DNA of 54,037 nucleotides from an uncultured Acidaminococcus sp. GTDB taxonomy: Bacteria > Bacillota > Negativicutes > Acidaminococcales > Acidaminococcaceae. Where the stretch lies: contig OMYF01000011.1 of assembly GCA_900315205.1 (NCBI GenBank), positions 1 through 54,037 of the forward strand, written 5' to 3'. The translations under genes and the position numbers were made by a program. How positions within the stretch are numbered: position 1 is the first letter of the stretch; each line of letters opens with the position of its first letter. Under the pieces are notes generated by a model, which saw only the letters and a program-made list of their open reading frames with translations, did not search any database and was not told where the DNA came from. Of this stretch, positions 36,252 through 44,381 are shown in pieces.

Positions 36252-36260
36252 TGGTATGAT
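36252..36260 (+). promoter_or_regulatory. Extended -10 promoter candidate of nudC
   Basis: TGGTATGAT is an extended -10 box about 43 bases before the nudC start; no clear -35 is present. Confidence 0.4.
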
Positions 36261-36302
36261 GGAACCTGTAATCTGTAAAGAAAAGCGACAGGAGGAATAT
36301 CC

Positions 36303-37148
36303 ATGATCCAGGACATCGGTATGGGTCTTTTTCACAATGAATATGGACATCCTGCTCTCCGCAAAGGCGACTGGGTGTTTGCGTTTGACGGGCGGACCGT
36401 CCTCATCCGGCAGGACGGGGACGGCATCGCCGTGCCGACAGTGGGGGAACTGGGCAGTGCGGCTTCAGCTGATTCTCTGCAGTATCTGTTCCGGGTCGGG
36501 ACAAGGAACTGCTTTTTGTGGCATGGCGGGGAGAAACTTGCCGTGCCTTGTGCGTCGTATGAAGGCATCAGGACGCTGCGCCGCGCCGTGCCGAAGGATG
36601 TCTGTTTTGCCGGGGAAACGGCATTCCAGCTTTACGGCTGGTACAGGGACAACCGGTTCTGCGGCCGCTGCGGCGGAACGATGCAGCCCGATACGGTCGA
36701 ACGGGCCATGAAGTGCAGTGCCTGCGGCCATATCGTCTACCCCAAAATCATGCCCGCCGTCATCGTCGGCGTCCTCTGGAATGACAAAATCCTGACGACC
36801 CGTTATGCAGGCCGGGAATTCAAGGGACGTGCGCTGATCGCCGGTTTCTGTGAGATCGGCGAGACCGGCGAAGATACGGTGCGCCGCGAGGTCATGGAGG
36901 AAGTGGGGCTCAAAGTAAAGAACATCCGGTATTTTGCCACCCAGCCCTGGGGATTCGATTCGGATCTCCTCATCGGGTATTACTGCGATGTGGACGGCGA
37001 TCCGACGGTCCGCCTCGACCATCAGGAACTGGCCGTCGCGGAATGGATGGGCCGGGAAGAACTGCAGCAGGAAACGCTTCAGACCATCAGCCTTACCGCG
37101 ACGATGATGGACCGTTTCCGCCGGGGACTGGAAGGCAGCCGGGAGTGA
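36303..37148 (+). CDS. nudC: NAD(+)/NADH pyrophosphatase or NAD-capped RNA decapping enzyme
   Basis: A 281-residue Nudix hydrolase of the NudC type, which splits NAD(H) to NMN(H) and AMP and removes NAD caps from RNA. The zinc ribbon is CGRCGG...CSACG (about 120-140). The Nudix box is GFCEIGETGEDTVRREVMEEVGL with all catalytic residues, and the NudC-specific SQPWPFP region appears as TQPWGFD. It has an AGGAGGAA site and is followed after 36 bases by an iron-sulfur protein gene. Confidence 0.93.
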   Translation: MIQDIGMGLFHNEYGHPALRKGDWVFAFDGRTVLIRQDGDGIAVPTVGELGSAASADSLQYLFRVGTRNCFLWHGGEKLAVPCASYEGIRTLRRAVPKDVCFAGETAFQLYGWYRDNRFCGRCGGTMQPDTVERAMKCSACGHIVYPKIMPAVIVGVLWNDKILTTRYAGREFKGRALIAGFCEIGETGEDTVRREVMEEVGLKVKNIRYFATQPWGFDSDLLIGYYCDVDGDPTVRLDHQELAVAEWMGREELQQETLQTISLTATMMDRFRRGLEGSRE

Positions 37149-37184
37149 AGGCCCGGCGGTGTTTCGCAGAAAGAGGGTGATGCC

Positions 37185-37958
37185 ATGGATGGCAGGATGC
37201 TGCGGCAGCAGCTGACAGCCCTGCTCCGGGCAAAGGGCGCGGCCCTTGTCGGCGTGGGGAGCCTTGAAGGGATCCGGCTGAACGCGGGAAAGGACCCTCA
37301 GCTCCAGGAAGCGTTCGAAGCTGAGAGAATGCATATCGGTGTCTCTGTGGCTGTGCCGGTGCCGGCTCCCATTGTGGAAACGCTGAAGGAGGCGCCTACG
37401 GCCGAGTATTACCATGCATATTATGATCTCAACCGGAAGCTGGATGACATCGTCCGCACGGGAGAACGGTTCCTCAGAAAGCAGGGATTCCGGGCTTTTG
37501 CCAATACGACGGACCGGGTGACGAAGGACGGGGACAGCCGGACACCGCTGCCGCACAAGACCGTGGCTGTCCGGGCGGGCCTTGGCTGGATCGGCAAAAA
37601 CTGCCTGCTCGTCACGCCTGAATTCGGGAGTGCCGTACGCATTTCCAGCCTGCTGACCGATGCGCCCCTGCCCGTCAGCGCCAGGATCACCCGGAGCCGG
37701 TGCGGCCGGTGCCGCCGCTGCGTCGAGCTGTGCCCTGCCAAAGCGCTCAAGGGGGCCCTCTGGCAGGAGGGAATGGACCGTTCCGAGCTCTTTGACTGGC
37801 GGATCTGCAAGAAGACGCAGCTGGCAAGGATGATTGCCGCCACGGGGATCCGGCAGGACCTGTGCGGCCTTTGTTTTGCCGTCTGTCCTTTTACGCAGCC
37901 GTATCTGGACCGGATGCGCGCGGAGAGCGGACTGCGGGGAAAGGAGCAGCCGGAATGA
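37185..37958 (+). CDS. QueG-like double 4Fe-4S cluster protein
   Basis: A 257-residue protein related to the C-terminal part of epoxyqueuosine reductase. Two ferredoxin-like cysteine sets are visible: CGRCRRCVELCPAKAL and, near the end, CGLCFAVCPF. The stretch AGLGWIGKNCLLVTPEFGS is shared with QueG, but the cobalamin-binding start of true QueG is not clear, so it may be a distinct paralogue of unknown reaction. It lies between two Nudix genes; the next start overlaps its stop (ATGA). Confidence 0.8.
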   Translation: MDGRMLRQQLTALLRAKGAALVGVGSLEGIRLNAGKDPQLQEAFEAERMHIGVSVAVPVPAPIVETLKEAPTAEYYHAYYDLNRKLDDIVRTGERFLRKQGFRAFANTTDRVTKDGDSRTPLPHKTVAVRAGLGWIGKNCLLVTPEFGSAVRISSLLTDAPLPVSARITRSRCGRCRRCVELCPAKALKGALWQEGMDRSELFDWRICKKTQLARMIAATGIRQDLCGLCFAVCPFTQPYLDRMRAESGLRGKEQPE

Positions 37959-38365
37959 AGACGATCCGGGTGGCCGCAGCCGTCATCATCAGCGAAGGGA
38001 AGATCCTCGCGACCCAGCGCGGCTACGGTCCTTACAAGGATGGCTGGGAATTTCCCGGCGGCAAACTGGAGCCGGGAGAAACGCCGCAGGCAGCGCTCAT
38101 CCGGGAAATCCGGGAGGAAATGACCGCTGAGATCCGGATCAGGGATTTCCTGACCCATGTGGAGTACGAATATCCGGAATTCCATCTTTCCATGGACTGC
38201 TTCCTCTGTGAGATCGCAGCCGGTAAGATCGTCCTGCTGGAACATGAAAATGCCCGCTGGCTGACCCTGGAGGAGCTGAAAGAGGGGACAGGAGCAGGTG
38301 CGGTGGCGTGGCTTCCGGCCGATCAGGAGGCTGTCCGGGCTCTGCTGCAGCGGGGAATCAAATAA
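37955..38365 (+). CDS. MutT-type Nudix hydrolase
   Basis: A 136-residue Nudix protein of the 8-oxo-dGTP diphosphatase group, which cleans oxidised nucleotides from the pool. The Nudix box is GGKLEPGETPQAALIREIREEM and is complete. The start ATG overlaps the upstream stop by 4 bases, with a GGAGCAG site. Substrate assignment within MutT/NudG types is uncertain (a CTP- or dCTP-type role is possible). Confidence 0.88.
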   Translation: MKTIRVAAAVIISEGKILATQRGYGPYKDGWEFPGGKLEPGETPQAALIREIREEMTAEIRIRDFLTHVEYEYPEFHLSMDCFLCEIAAGKIVLLEHENARWLTLEELKEGTGAGAVAWLPADQEAVRALLQRGIK

Positions 38366-38403
38366 AAAACTCCGTCAGCGGGCGTTTCTGCTGCTGACGG
38401 AGC
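38363..38403 (-). terminator. Terminator after the broken epimerase gene
   Basis: On the minus strand GCTCCGTCAGC pairs with GCTGACGGAG and is followed by T6. It also lies at the end of the plus-strand Nudix gene, but no T run is present in that direction. Confidence 0.75.
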
Positions 38404-38480
38404 GATGCTGCCATACAGGATTATGAGCCGGCCCTGAGAGGGATGATCCAAAGAAGATCTGCAAAGGGCAAGCGCCTTTC

Positions 38481-39506
38481 TTACACTCTTTTCAGACGGA
38501 TCATATCATTGGCACAGTCCAGAATGGATTCTTCTGCGCTCCTGGGTTCCCAGCCCAGGAGTTTTTTGGCTTTTGCCGCGGATACGGCCGTGTTGATGCC
38601 GAGGTACCGGGCCTGTGTCCGCAGGTCGGGCAGCAGCAGGGCGAGTGCCTTCGCTGCCAGGTTGGGCAGTTCTTTCAGGGTGACTCTGGACGCTTTGTCT
38701 CCCAGCCCTTCTTTCAGGATCTCAGCCATCCGGCGGTAGGAAACATACTCATCGGCTGCGGCGATGAAGCGCTGCCCGGCGGCTTCCGGTCTTGTCAGGG
38801 CAAGGACATGGAGCACTGCCGCATCGCGGGCATCGGCCTAGTTGAAGGACTGGCGCAGCAGGTGGGACAATTGCCCGAGCAGCATGGCCCGGATGATCAT
38901 GCTCTGCCGGGAAAAGCGGTCTGCCAGGGCGGGTCCGATCAGGATGGCGGGCAGGACCGTCACCAGTTCGAGCCCGTTTTTTTCTGCAAACTCCCAGGCC
39001 TTTTGCTCTTCGAGCATCTTGGCCCGGCTGTCCTCATCGACGGGGATGCCGTTGTCCGAAAGGTCGGGCCAGTCCGCTTCCGTAAAGGGATCTTCATGGT
39101 GCTTGTGGCCCGGATAGACGGCACTGGTGCAGCTTGTCAGGACGACGCGCTTTACGCCCGCAGCCCTGGCCGCACTGAGGACACGCTCCGCTCCGGCCGC
39201 AGCGAGGGCGGCCTTTTCTTCGCCTGTCATGGCCCAGTGCCCCGGTGAAGGATGGGCCGTATGGATGACATAGCTGGCGCCCTCCATGGCTTCCTGCCAG
39301 CCGGCATCACTGCCGAGTTCTGCTTCGTGGAGCGTCAGCCTTTCCAGATTGGCGGCGCCCATGGCCGTCAGGTCGCGGAGGACCTGCTCTCTGCCGGCAT
39401 CCGAACGGACTGTGCCGCTGATGGCAAAGCCCTGCCGCAGGAGTTCCATGATGATGAATCCGGTAAGGTATCCGTTTGCTCCTGTGACCAGTACTTTTTC
39501 TTCCAT
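38481..39506 (-). pseudogene. NAD-dependent epimerase / dihydroflavonol-reductase-like gene with in-frame TAG
   Basis: Read through, this is a 341-codon extended SDR. The N-terminal part has VLVTGANGYLTGF, and the catalytic Tyr-Lys pair lies near SAVYPGHKH. A single amber codon (plus 38838-38840) follows SFN, exactly where the family normally has a tryptophan (SFNW-VDVRD), so one TGG to TAG change explains it. The frame continues intact for 118 more codons to a natural stop. The start has a GGAGAGGAAAG site. The upstream 222 residues may still be made, but would lack the substrate domain. Confidence 0.8.
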
Positions 39507-39587
39507 AAGATATCTTTCCTCTCCGACGGCGTCATGCCGTCTGTTTTTTGTTTGAGCCATCCATGCGGGTTGCAGGCCGGGCCCGTT

Positions 39588-40517
39588 TCAGGGAAACAGG
39601 CTGAGCTGCCGGTCGAGCCAGCTTTCCTGCACGGCATCATGCACGGTATCCCCGGGCTGCAGCCGCCCGATGAGGAAGGGCGAAGCCGGGTCGTGCCGCC
39701 GCCGGTTTGCCGCTGCGAGACGGCTGTCATAATTGGCATAGCAGTAGCGGCAGCCGTGGAGACATGTATTGTAGGCCCCGATATCGGAACCGAGCAGACA
39801 GGGACAGCCTTTCCGGGCCGCTTTGTGTGCCGGCGGCTGCAGATGGAAGCCAAAGGCCGCATCCAGGATTTCGGCTGTAAAACAGCCATCTGCATCGACA
39901 CCCGGTCCGGCTAGCGCCGCAGCTTCATGGCAGAGATGGATCCGCATCCCGCAGCGGCCTGCGATTCCCGCAAGGGCACGGACCAGATCTTTCTGCACGG
40001 CAAAGGGAACGGTACGGGCTTCCGGGAAATTGCGCCGCGTCTTTTCGTACAGATCGATGAAGCTGATCACGCAGCTGTGCGTATATCCGGCCAGAGCTTC
40101 TGCCATCCGGGAAAAGGCCCGGATATGGAATGCCCGGTCATACTGCTCAGTCAGGAATATGGGGTCGTAGCGCCAGGCGACGGCCTTTGTCCCCATGGCA
40201 CGGGAAAGCTGCCGGAACGTTTCCAGCACGGCCGGGACCGGCGGGACACGGGGTTCCACGTCCTTGCCGTAAGGGGTGATGGTCACGTGCCAGTACGTGC
40301 GGAATGGGGAGAGCGCGTCCAGATGGGGCAAAAGAGGTGCCGGATCCTTGCTGCAGAACATCATGACATCGACAGCGCGGGGATCGAGCCGATAGCGGGT
40401 GACAAGATCCGGCCGGTAGGGGCTGCGCACGAGCACATAGCCCTCCCGGATCCGGTTGAGGAGCCAGGGCGTGAAAAATGCAGGGATATCGGTCCGGCTG
40501 CCTGTATTGAGGATCAT
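39588..40517 (-). CDS. DUF1848 family protein (three-cysteine, radical SAM-like C-terminus)
   Basis: A 309-residue protein of the DUF1848 family, of unknown function. The N-terminus SRTDIPAFFTPWLLNRI and the stretch VMMFCSKDPAPLLPHL are characteristic. Near the C-terminus CLHGCRYCYANYD gives a CX3CX2C set like that of radical SAM enzymes, placed at the wrong end for a classical one. I start it at MILNTGSRTD, which has an AAAGGAGA site; the 128 residues of open frame upstream have no family character. Confidence 0.82.
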   Translation of the reverse strand: MILNTGSRTDIPAFFTPWLLNRIREGYVLVRSPYRPDLVTRYRLDPRAVDVMMFCSKDPAPLLPHLDALSPFRTYWHVTITPYGKDVEPRVPPVPAVLETFRQLSRAMGTKAVAWRYDPIFLTEQYDRAFHIRAFSRMAEALAGYTHSCVISFIDLYEKTRRNFPEARTVPFAVQKDLVRALAGIAGRCGMRIHLCHEAAALAGPGVDADGCFTAEILDAAFGFHLQPPAHKAARKGCPCLLGSDIGAYNTCLHGCRYCYANYDSRLAAANRRRHDPASPFLIGRLQPGDTVHDAVQESWLDRQLSLFP

Positions 40518-40907
40518 GACGGTCTCCTTTCCGCTGCGTATGGTGCGGCCATTCGTTCTGGTTTTTCCGGTACGCCGCCCGGGCCGCTCCGGGCAGAAAA
40601 ATCCACGCGGTGCCCTGCGTTTGGAACGGTCCCCTGCGGACAGTAAAAACTGTGAAAAATAAGGGAAAGACCTCCTTTGTAAGAGCGTGCTTTTGACGGC
40701 ATGAGCTATCCAACAAGAGAGGTCCCGCATGGATACGATTGTAACAGAAATCAGAAAAATAATAAAGGCGCAATGCCTGAGAAGAAAATCATACGGAAAC
40801 GAGTCAGTGTGGTCCGTACCCTGCCCGATATGATACAATAATAAAAAATGGGACGCGCCGCGCAAGGCAGGGAGCGGCATGTGTATCCGGAAAGGGACCA
40901 AGAGGAT
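40518..40907. other. Promoter region between the DUF1848 gene and the small lipoprotein
   Basis: I see no gene. A minus-strand TACAAT (plus 40738-40743) with a TTTATT 17 bases upstream may drive the DUF1848 gene. A plus-strand TACAAT (40834-40839) without a good -35 may drive the next gene. Confidence 0.4.
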
Positions 40908-41081
40908 ATGCTTAAAAAACTGATTTTTATCCTTCTGATTTTACTGGGATGCCATCTTGCTTCCGCCTGCCGCCTGGATCAGAGGAACCGGGACGGCAGG
41001 ACGACAGCTTCTCCCGTCAGGATCAGTCCGGCAGGCGGGGCCACAAAAGGTTGCACTGGCTTCGAATTATCGTTACAATAA
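40908..41081 (+). CDS. Small putative lipoprotein (57 residues)
   Basis: The sequence opens MLKKLIFILLILLGC, a basic start, a hydrophobic run and a possible lipobox (LLGC, C15). A second candidate cysteine lies in LASAC. The rest is short and polar. The ATG has an AAGAGG site and a plausible promoter upstream. No family is recognised and such short frames can be spurious. Confidence 0.4.
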   Translation: MLKKLIFILLILLGCHLASACRLDQRNRDGRTTASPVRISPAGGATKGCTGFELSLQ

Positions 41082-41135
41082 ATAGAAAGAACTGAATTTT
41101 ACTTTATTTTCACAAAAACAAGGAGGCATTGCATC

Positions 41136-41393
41136 ATGGTACAATTTACGTATACGATCAAAGATCCGGCAGGTATCCACGCCAGACCCGCAGGGCAGCT
41201 GGTAAAACTGGCCAATGGCTTTAAATCATCCTGCAAGGTGGAAGGCAACGGGAAAAAAGGAGATCTGAAACGGATCTTCACCGTCATGGGAATGGGAATC
41301 AAAGCCGGTATGCAGATCCAGGCGACCATCGAAGGCGAAGATGAAAAAGCAGCCGCCGAGGCACTGGAAAAATTCCTGAAAGAAAATCTGTAA
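41136..41393 (+). CDS. ptsH: HPr-like phosphocarrier protein
   Basis: This 85-residue protein carries phosphate from Enzyme I on H15 in GIHARPAG. The length and fold pattern are those of HPr. The regulatory serine that HPr kinase modifies in Firmicutes (position 46, in KSIMGV of B. subtilis) is replaced by arginine here (LKRIFTVMGMG, R46), so classical Ser46 control is impossible. It has an AAGGAGG site. ptsI follows after 12 bases. Confidence 0.93.
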   Translation: MVQFTYTIKDPAGIHARPAGQLVKLANGFKSSCKVEGNGKKGDLKRIFTVMGMGIKAGMQIQATIEGEDEKAAAEALEKFLKENL

Positions 41394-41405
41394 GCGGGGG
41401 ACACC

Positions 41406-43037
41406 ATGTACGTACTGAACGGAAAAGGGGTTTCTGCCGGTGTGGCGGCGGGCCCCATCCTGGTCAAGCCCGCTGCCCGGGAGCAGGGCAGTGTGACGCT
41501 GGTGAAAAGCCTCAACCCGGAGGCGGAGCTGGCGCGCTTCCATAAAGCCAGGACGAAAGTCCTGGCCCAGCTGGAGGCGCTGCAGGAAAAAACGAAACGG
41601 GAAATCGGAGAAGATGAGGCCGCCATCTTTGAGATGCACGCCATCATGGTGCAGGATCCTGACCTCGGCGGAATGATCGAGGACTATATCCAGCAGCATG
41701 AGCTGACGGCGGAAGCGGCTGTCCAGACAGCCTGCAGCCAGTTCGCAGCGATGCTGGAATCCATGGATGATGAATATATGAAGGCCCGCGGGACCGATGT
41801 CCGGGATATTTCGGCGCAGCTCATCGAAGCCCTGTCCGACCGGAGCGGGGGCTGGATCAGCCGCATCACACGGCCGGTCATCCTCTGCGCCGATGACCTC
41901 ACTCCGAGCGAGACCGTGCAGCTCGACAAGCGCATGCTCCTCGGCTTCATCACAAGCGGCGGCAGCGCGAATTCCCATACGGCCATCCTGGCAAGGACCA
42001 TGGGCATCCCGGCCGTCGTCAACACGGGGCAGCTGATCCCGGAAGCCCTGGACGGGCACATGGCGGCCATTGACGGCGCAAACGGGCGGGCGTTCCTGGA
42101 CCCGGATCCTGAAATCCTTGCAGCCATCCGGAACAAACTGGCTGCGGTGCGGGCCCGGACAAGTGAAATGGCAGCCCTGCGCGGCATACCGACCGTGACC
42201 AAGAGCGGCCGCCATATCGACCTTTTTGCCAACGTGGGGCAGGTCTCTGACATGCCCCTTGTCGAGGAAAATGACGGGGAAGGCGTGGGTCTCTTCCGCA
42301 GCGAATTCCTGTATCTGGGACGCAGCGACTATCCGTCGGAAGAGGTGTTGCTCAGTGCCTACCGGCAGGCAGCCTCCGCCCTGAAGGGAAAGAAGCTCGT
42401 CATCCGTACCCTGGATATCGGTGCGGACAAGCAGGCTGACTATTTCCAGCTGCCCCGGGAAGAAAATCCCGCCATGGGACTCCGGGCGATCCGCATCTGT
42501 CTGCAGCGGCCGGAAATTTTCTACACGCAGCTGCGGGCCATCCTGCGGGCTTCTGCCTACGGCAAGGTTGCCGTCATGTTCCCGATGATCACTTCTGTGG
42601 AGGAAGTCCGGGAATCCAGAAAGATCCTGAAGGCTGCCATGACGCAGCTGGTCCAGGAAGGAATCCCTTTTGACCGGGACCTGGAAGTGGGCATCATGAT
42701 CGAAACGCCGGCCGCGGCTGTCATCAGCGACGACCTGGCACAGGAAGTGGATTTCTTCAGCATCGGGACCAATGATCTGGTACAGTACACCCTGGCCGCC
42801 GACCGCCAGAACGCGGCCCTGGAAGCGCTGGCAAGTCCCAGCCATCCGGCCGTGCTGCGCCTGATCCAGCGGACCATCCGGGCCGGTCACGACGCGGGGA
42901 TCTGGGTCGGCATCTGCGGCGAGGCTGCGGCGGATCCAAAACTGATCCCTCTGTTTGTAGAAATGGGAGTGGACGAGCTCAGTATGTCCCCTTCCAGGAT
43001 TCTGGGGGCAAGGAAGCTGATCCGCTCCCTGCCCTGA
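41406..43037 (+). CDS. ptsI: Phosphoenolpyruvate-protein phosphotransferase (Enzyme I)
   Basis: A 543-residue Enzyme I that passes phosphate from phosphoenolpyruvate to HPr. The phosphorylated histidine is H191 in SANSHTAILAR. The PEP-binding barrel has the EGVGLFRSEFLYL stretch, the signature DLVQYTLAADRQN and the active-site C504 in GICGEAA. It is somewhat shorter than the 570-575 residues of most Enzymes I. It forms an operon with ptsH and a kinase-like gene. No sugar-specific Enzyme II is in the window. Confidence 0.94.
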   Translation: MYVLNGKGVSAGVAAGPILVKPAAREQGSVTLVKSLNPEAELARFHKARTKVLAQLEALQEKTKREIGEDEAAIFEMHAIMVQDPDLGGMIEDYIQQHELTAEAAVQTACSQFAAMLESMDDEYMKARGTDVRDISAQLIEALSDRSGGWISRITRPVILCADDLTPSETVQLDKRMLLGFITSGGSANSHTAILARTMGIPAVVNTGQLIPEALDGHMAAIDGANGRAFLDPDPEILAAIRNKLAAVRARTSEMAALRGIPTVTKSGRHIDLFANVGQVSDMPLVEENDGEGVGLFRSEFLYLGRSDYPSEEVLLSAYRQAASALKGKKLVIRTLDIGADKQADYFQLPREENPAMGLRAIRICLQRPEIFYTQLRAILRASAYGKVAVMFPMITSVEEVRESRKILKAAMTQLVQEGIPFDRDLEVGIMIETPAAAVISDDLAQEVDFFSIGTNDLVQYTLAADRQNAALEALASPSHPAVLRLIQRTIRAGHDAGIWVGICGEAAADPKLIPLFVEMGVDELSMSPSRILGARKLIRSLP

Positions 43038-43049
43038 ACGAGGCAATGC

Positions 43050-43790
43050 ATGATCAATCTTGATTTGAAGAACGCTGTCGATAAGGCGATCGCAGTGGCT
43101 CCGGACAAGCGGGTCCTGCCGCTGCTCTTCGAGGACGAGGCGTACTTTGTCAAACGGAAGATGAGCAATGGGCGGAACGCCTTTGCCAAACAGGATACGG
43201 GAGCCGCTTTCTGGTGCGAAGTCTGCAAAATCATGACGGTGAACCAGTATTATCCGCTGGCACCGGAAATCGTACTCCTTGACGAAAATTATTTTGTCAT
43301 GCGTTCCGTGGGCAAGACGATGCAGGGGGTGGCCAAGGAAGCTCCCTGGGAATCGTGCCGTCTGCACGCTTTCCGCAAAGTGGGGGAAAGCCTGGCCCGG
43401 CTCCACGAGTGCGGTCTCCATCATGGCCGGCCGGCTCTGCGGGATATCGCCTATGACAAGGAAACGGACAGGGTGACGTTCCTGGACTGGGAGAATGAGA
43501 AGAAATTCATCGACGCCGATCCGCGTGTGCTGGATCTCTTTCTCTTCATCCACAGCTGTTTCCGTGAACGTTTTTCCAGGCACCACCGGGAACTCATCGA
43601 CGAAGCCATGAAGGGATACGTGGCAAGCCCTGTGGGCCGGCAGATCCATCGCGAGGCGAGGGCTCTGATCAAGCGGCTCGGCACGGCCTTCGGACTGGTC
43701 CACAGCCTGCGCCGCTTTGGCTGGACCGATGTGACAAGTCTGGATGATGCGAAAGCGTATCTGCTTGGGATGGAAACGGAATCCGTATAA
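43050..43790 (+). CDS. Kinase-like protein (WaaP/lipopolysaccharide kinase type)
   Basis: A 246-residue protein with a protein-kinase-like fold: a possible nucleotide lysine in YFVKRK, a catalytic-loop-like LHHGRPALRDI and a metal-binding FLDWENE in place of DFG. It resembles small LPS core kinases and related phosphotransferases. The start ATG follows ptsI after 12 bases with a GAGG site, so it is co-transcribed with the PTS genes. The substrate is unknown; a lipid A or core sugar is possible in an outer-membrane Firmicute. Confidence 0.7.
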   Translation: MINLDLKNAVDKAIAVAPDKRVLPLLFEDEAYFVKRKMSNGRNAFAKQDTGAAFWCEVCKIMTVNQYYPLAPEIVLLDENYFVMRSVGKTMQGVAKEAPWESCRLHAFRKVGESLARLHECGLHHGRPALRDIAYDKETDRVTFLDWENEKKFIDADPRVLDLFLFIHSCFRERFSRHHRELIDEAMKGYVASPVGRQIHREARALIKRLGTAFGLVHSLRRFGWTDVTSLDDAKAYLLGMETESV

Positions 43791-43840
43791 AAAAAGACCG
43801 GAGATGCGAAACGATCTGTTTCTCGTCCCCGGTCTTTTCA
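43789..43840. terminator. Bidirectional terminator between the kinase gene and the AAA operon
   Basis: AAAAGACCGG pairs with CCGGTCTTTT around a partly paired loop, with A and T runs on both sides. Confidence 0.8.
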
Positions 43841-43872
43841 TGTCTGCTGCCTGCCGCTGGGTCTTAAAAAAA

Positions 43873-44367
43873 TCAGTTCCGGATCACCGCAACACTTCCG
43901 TCTTCGCTGACAGCGCGCAGGCAGTTCGTATAGACCTCGATGAATTCATAGCCGCCGCACATGGCAAGGGTCCGGGCCTTTTCAAGACCGCCCGGCATGG
44001 TTTCTCCTTTTTTATAATGCTGGATGATATTGCCGGCCAGATCCAGAGAATGGACTTCATAAGGCCGGCCCAGATAACAGACTGCCACGATGCCGATCAG
44101 GAGTCCGTCCAGCTGGATTTCCGGAAATTCTTTCCGGATCTGATTGACGAGAGCTTCCGCCCGGGAATGATCCATGATATGGCCGCCCGCATCGAGCTGC
44201 CGGAGCGCCTTCATATATTCTTCACTGCGGGGTTTGCGCAGCCTGCGTTCCAGTTCGAGGCGCGCGGTCTGATCCATCCGGTTTTCCTGTCTGAGCGGAG
44301 CCGTGGCGGAGAGCAGGGAATTTTTCTCCACAGTCTGTGTCTTTTTCTGCAGCAATGGTCTTGGCAT
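43873..44367 (-). CDS. Hypothetical protein, last gene of the AAA operon
   Basis: I do not recognise this 164-residue protein. The first 55 residues are basic and glutamine-rich. The rest looks like a folded alpha/beta domain (HIMDHSRAEALVNQIRKEFP, LLIGIVAVCYLGRPYEVHSL) with a C-terminal stretch AMCGGYEFIEVYTNCLRAVS. No signal peptide or membrane helix is seen. It has a GGAGG site and starts 14 bases after the AAA ATPase gene, so it is probably part of the same system. Confidence 0.7.
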   Translation of the reverse strand: MPRPLLQKKTQTVEKNSLLSATAPLRQENRMDQTARLELERRLRKPRSEEYMKALRQLDAGGHIMDHSRAEALVNQIRKEFPEIQLDGLLIGIVAVCYLGRPYEVHSLDLAGNIIQHYKKGETMPGGLEKARTLAMCGGYEFIEVYTNCLRAVSEDGSVAVIRN

Positions 44368-44381
44368 GGCTGGAACCTCCT

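Noticed and set aside
40518..40901. 128-residue N-terminal extension of the DUF1848 protein
   Set aside because: Family similarity begins at MILNTGSRTD, which has the ribosome site, and a promoter candidate lies inside the extension.
41226..43841. 871-residue minus-strand open frame over ptsH and ptsI
   Set aside because: It is antisense to two certain genes and runs through the terminator after the kinase gene.
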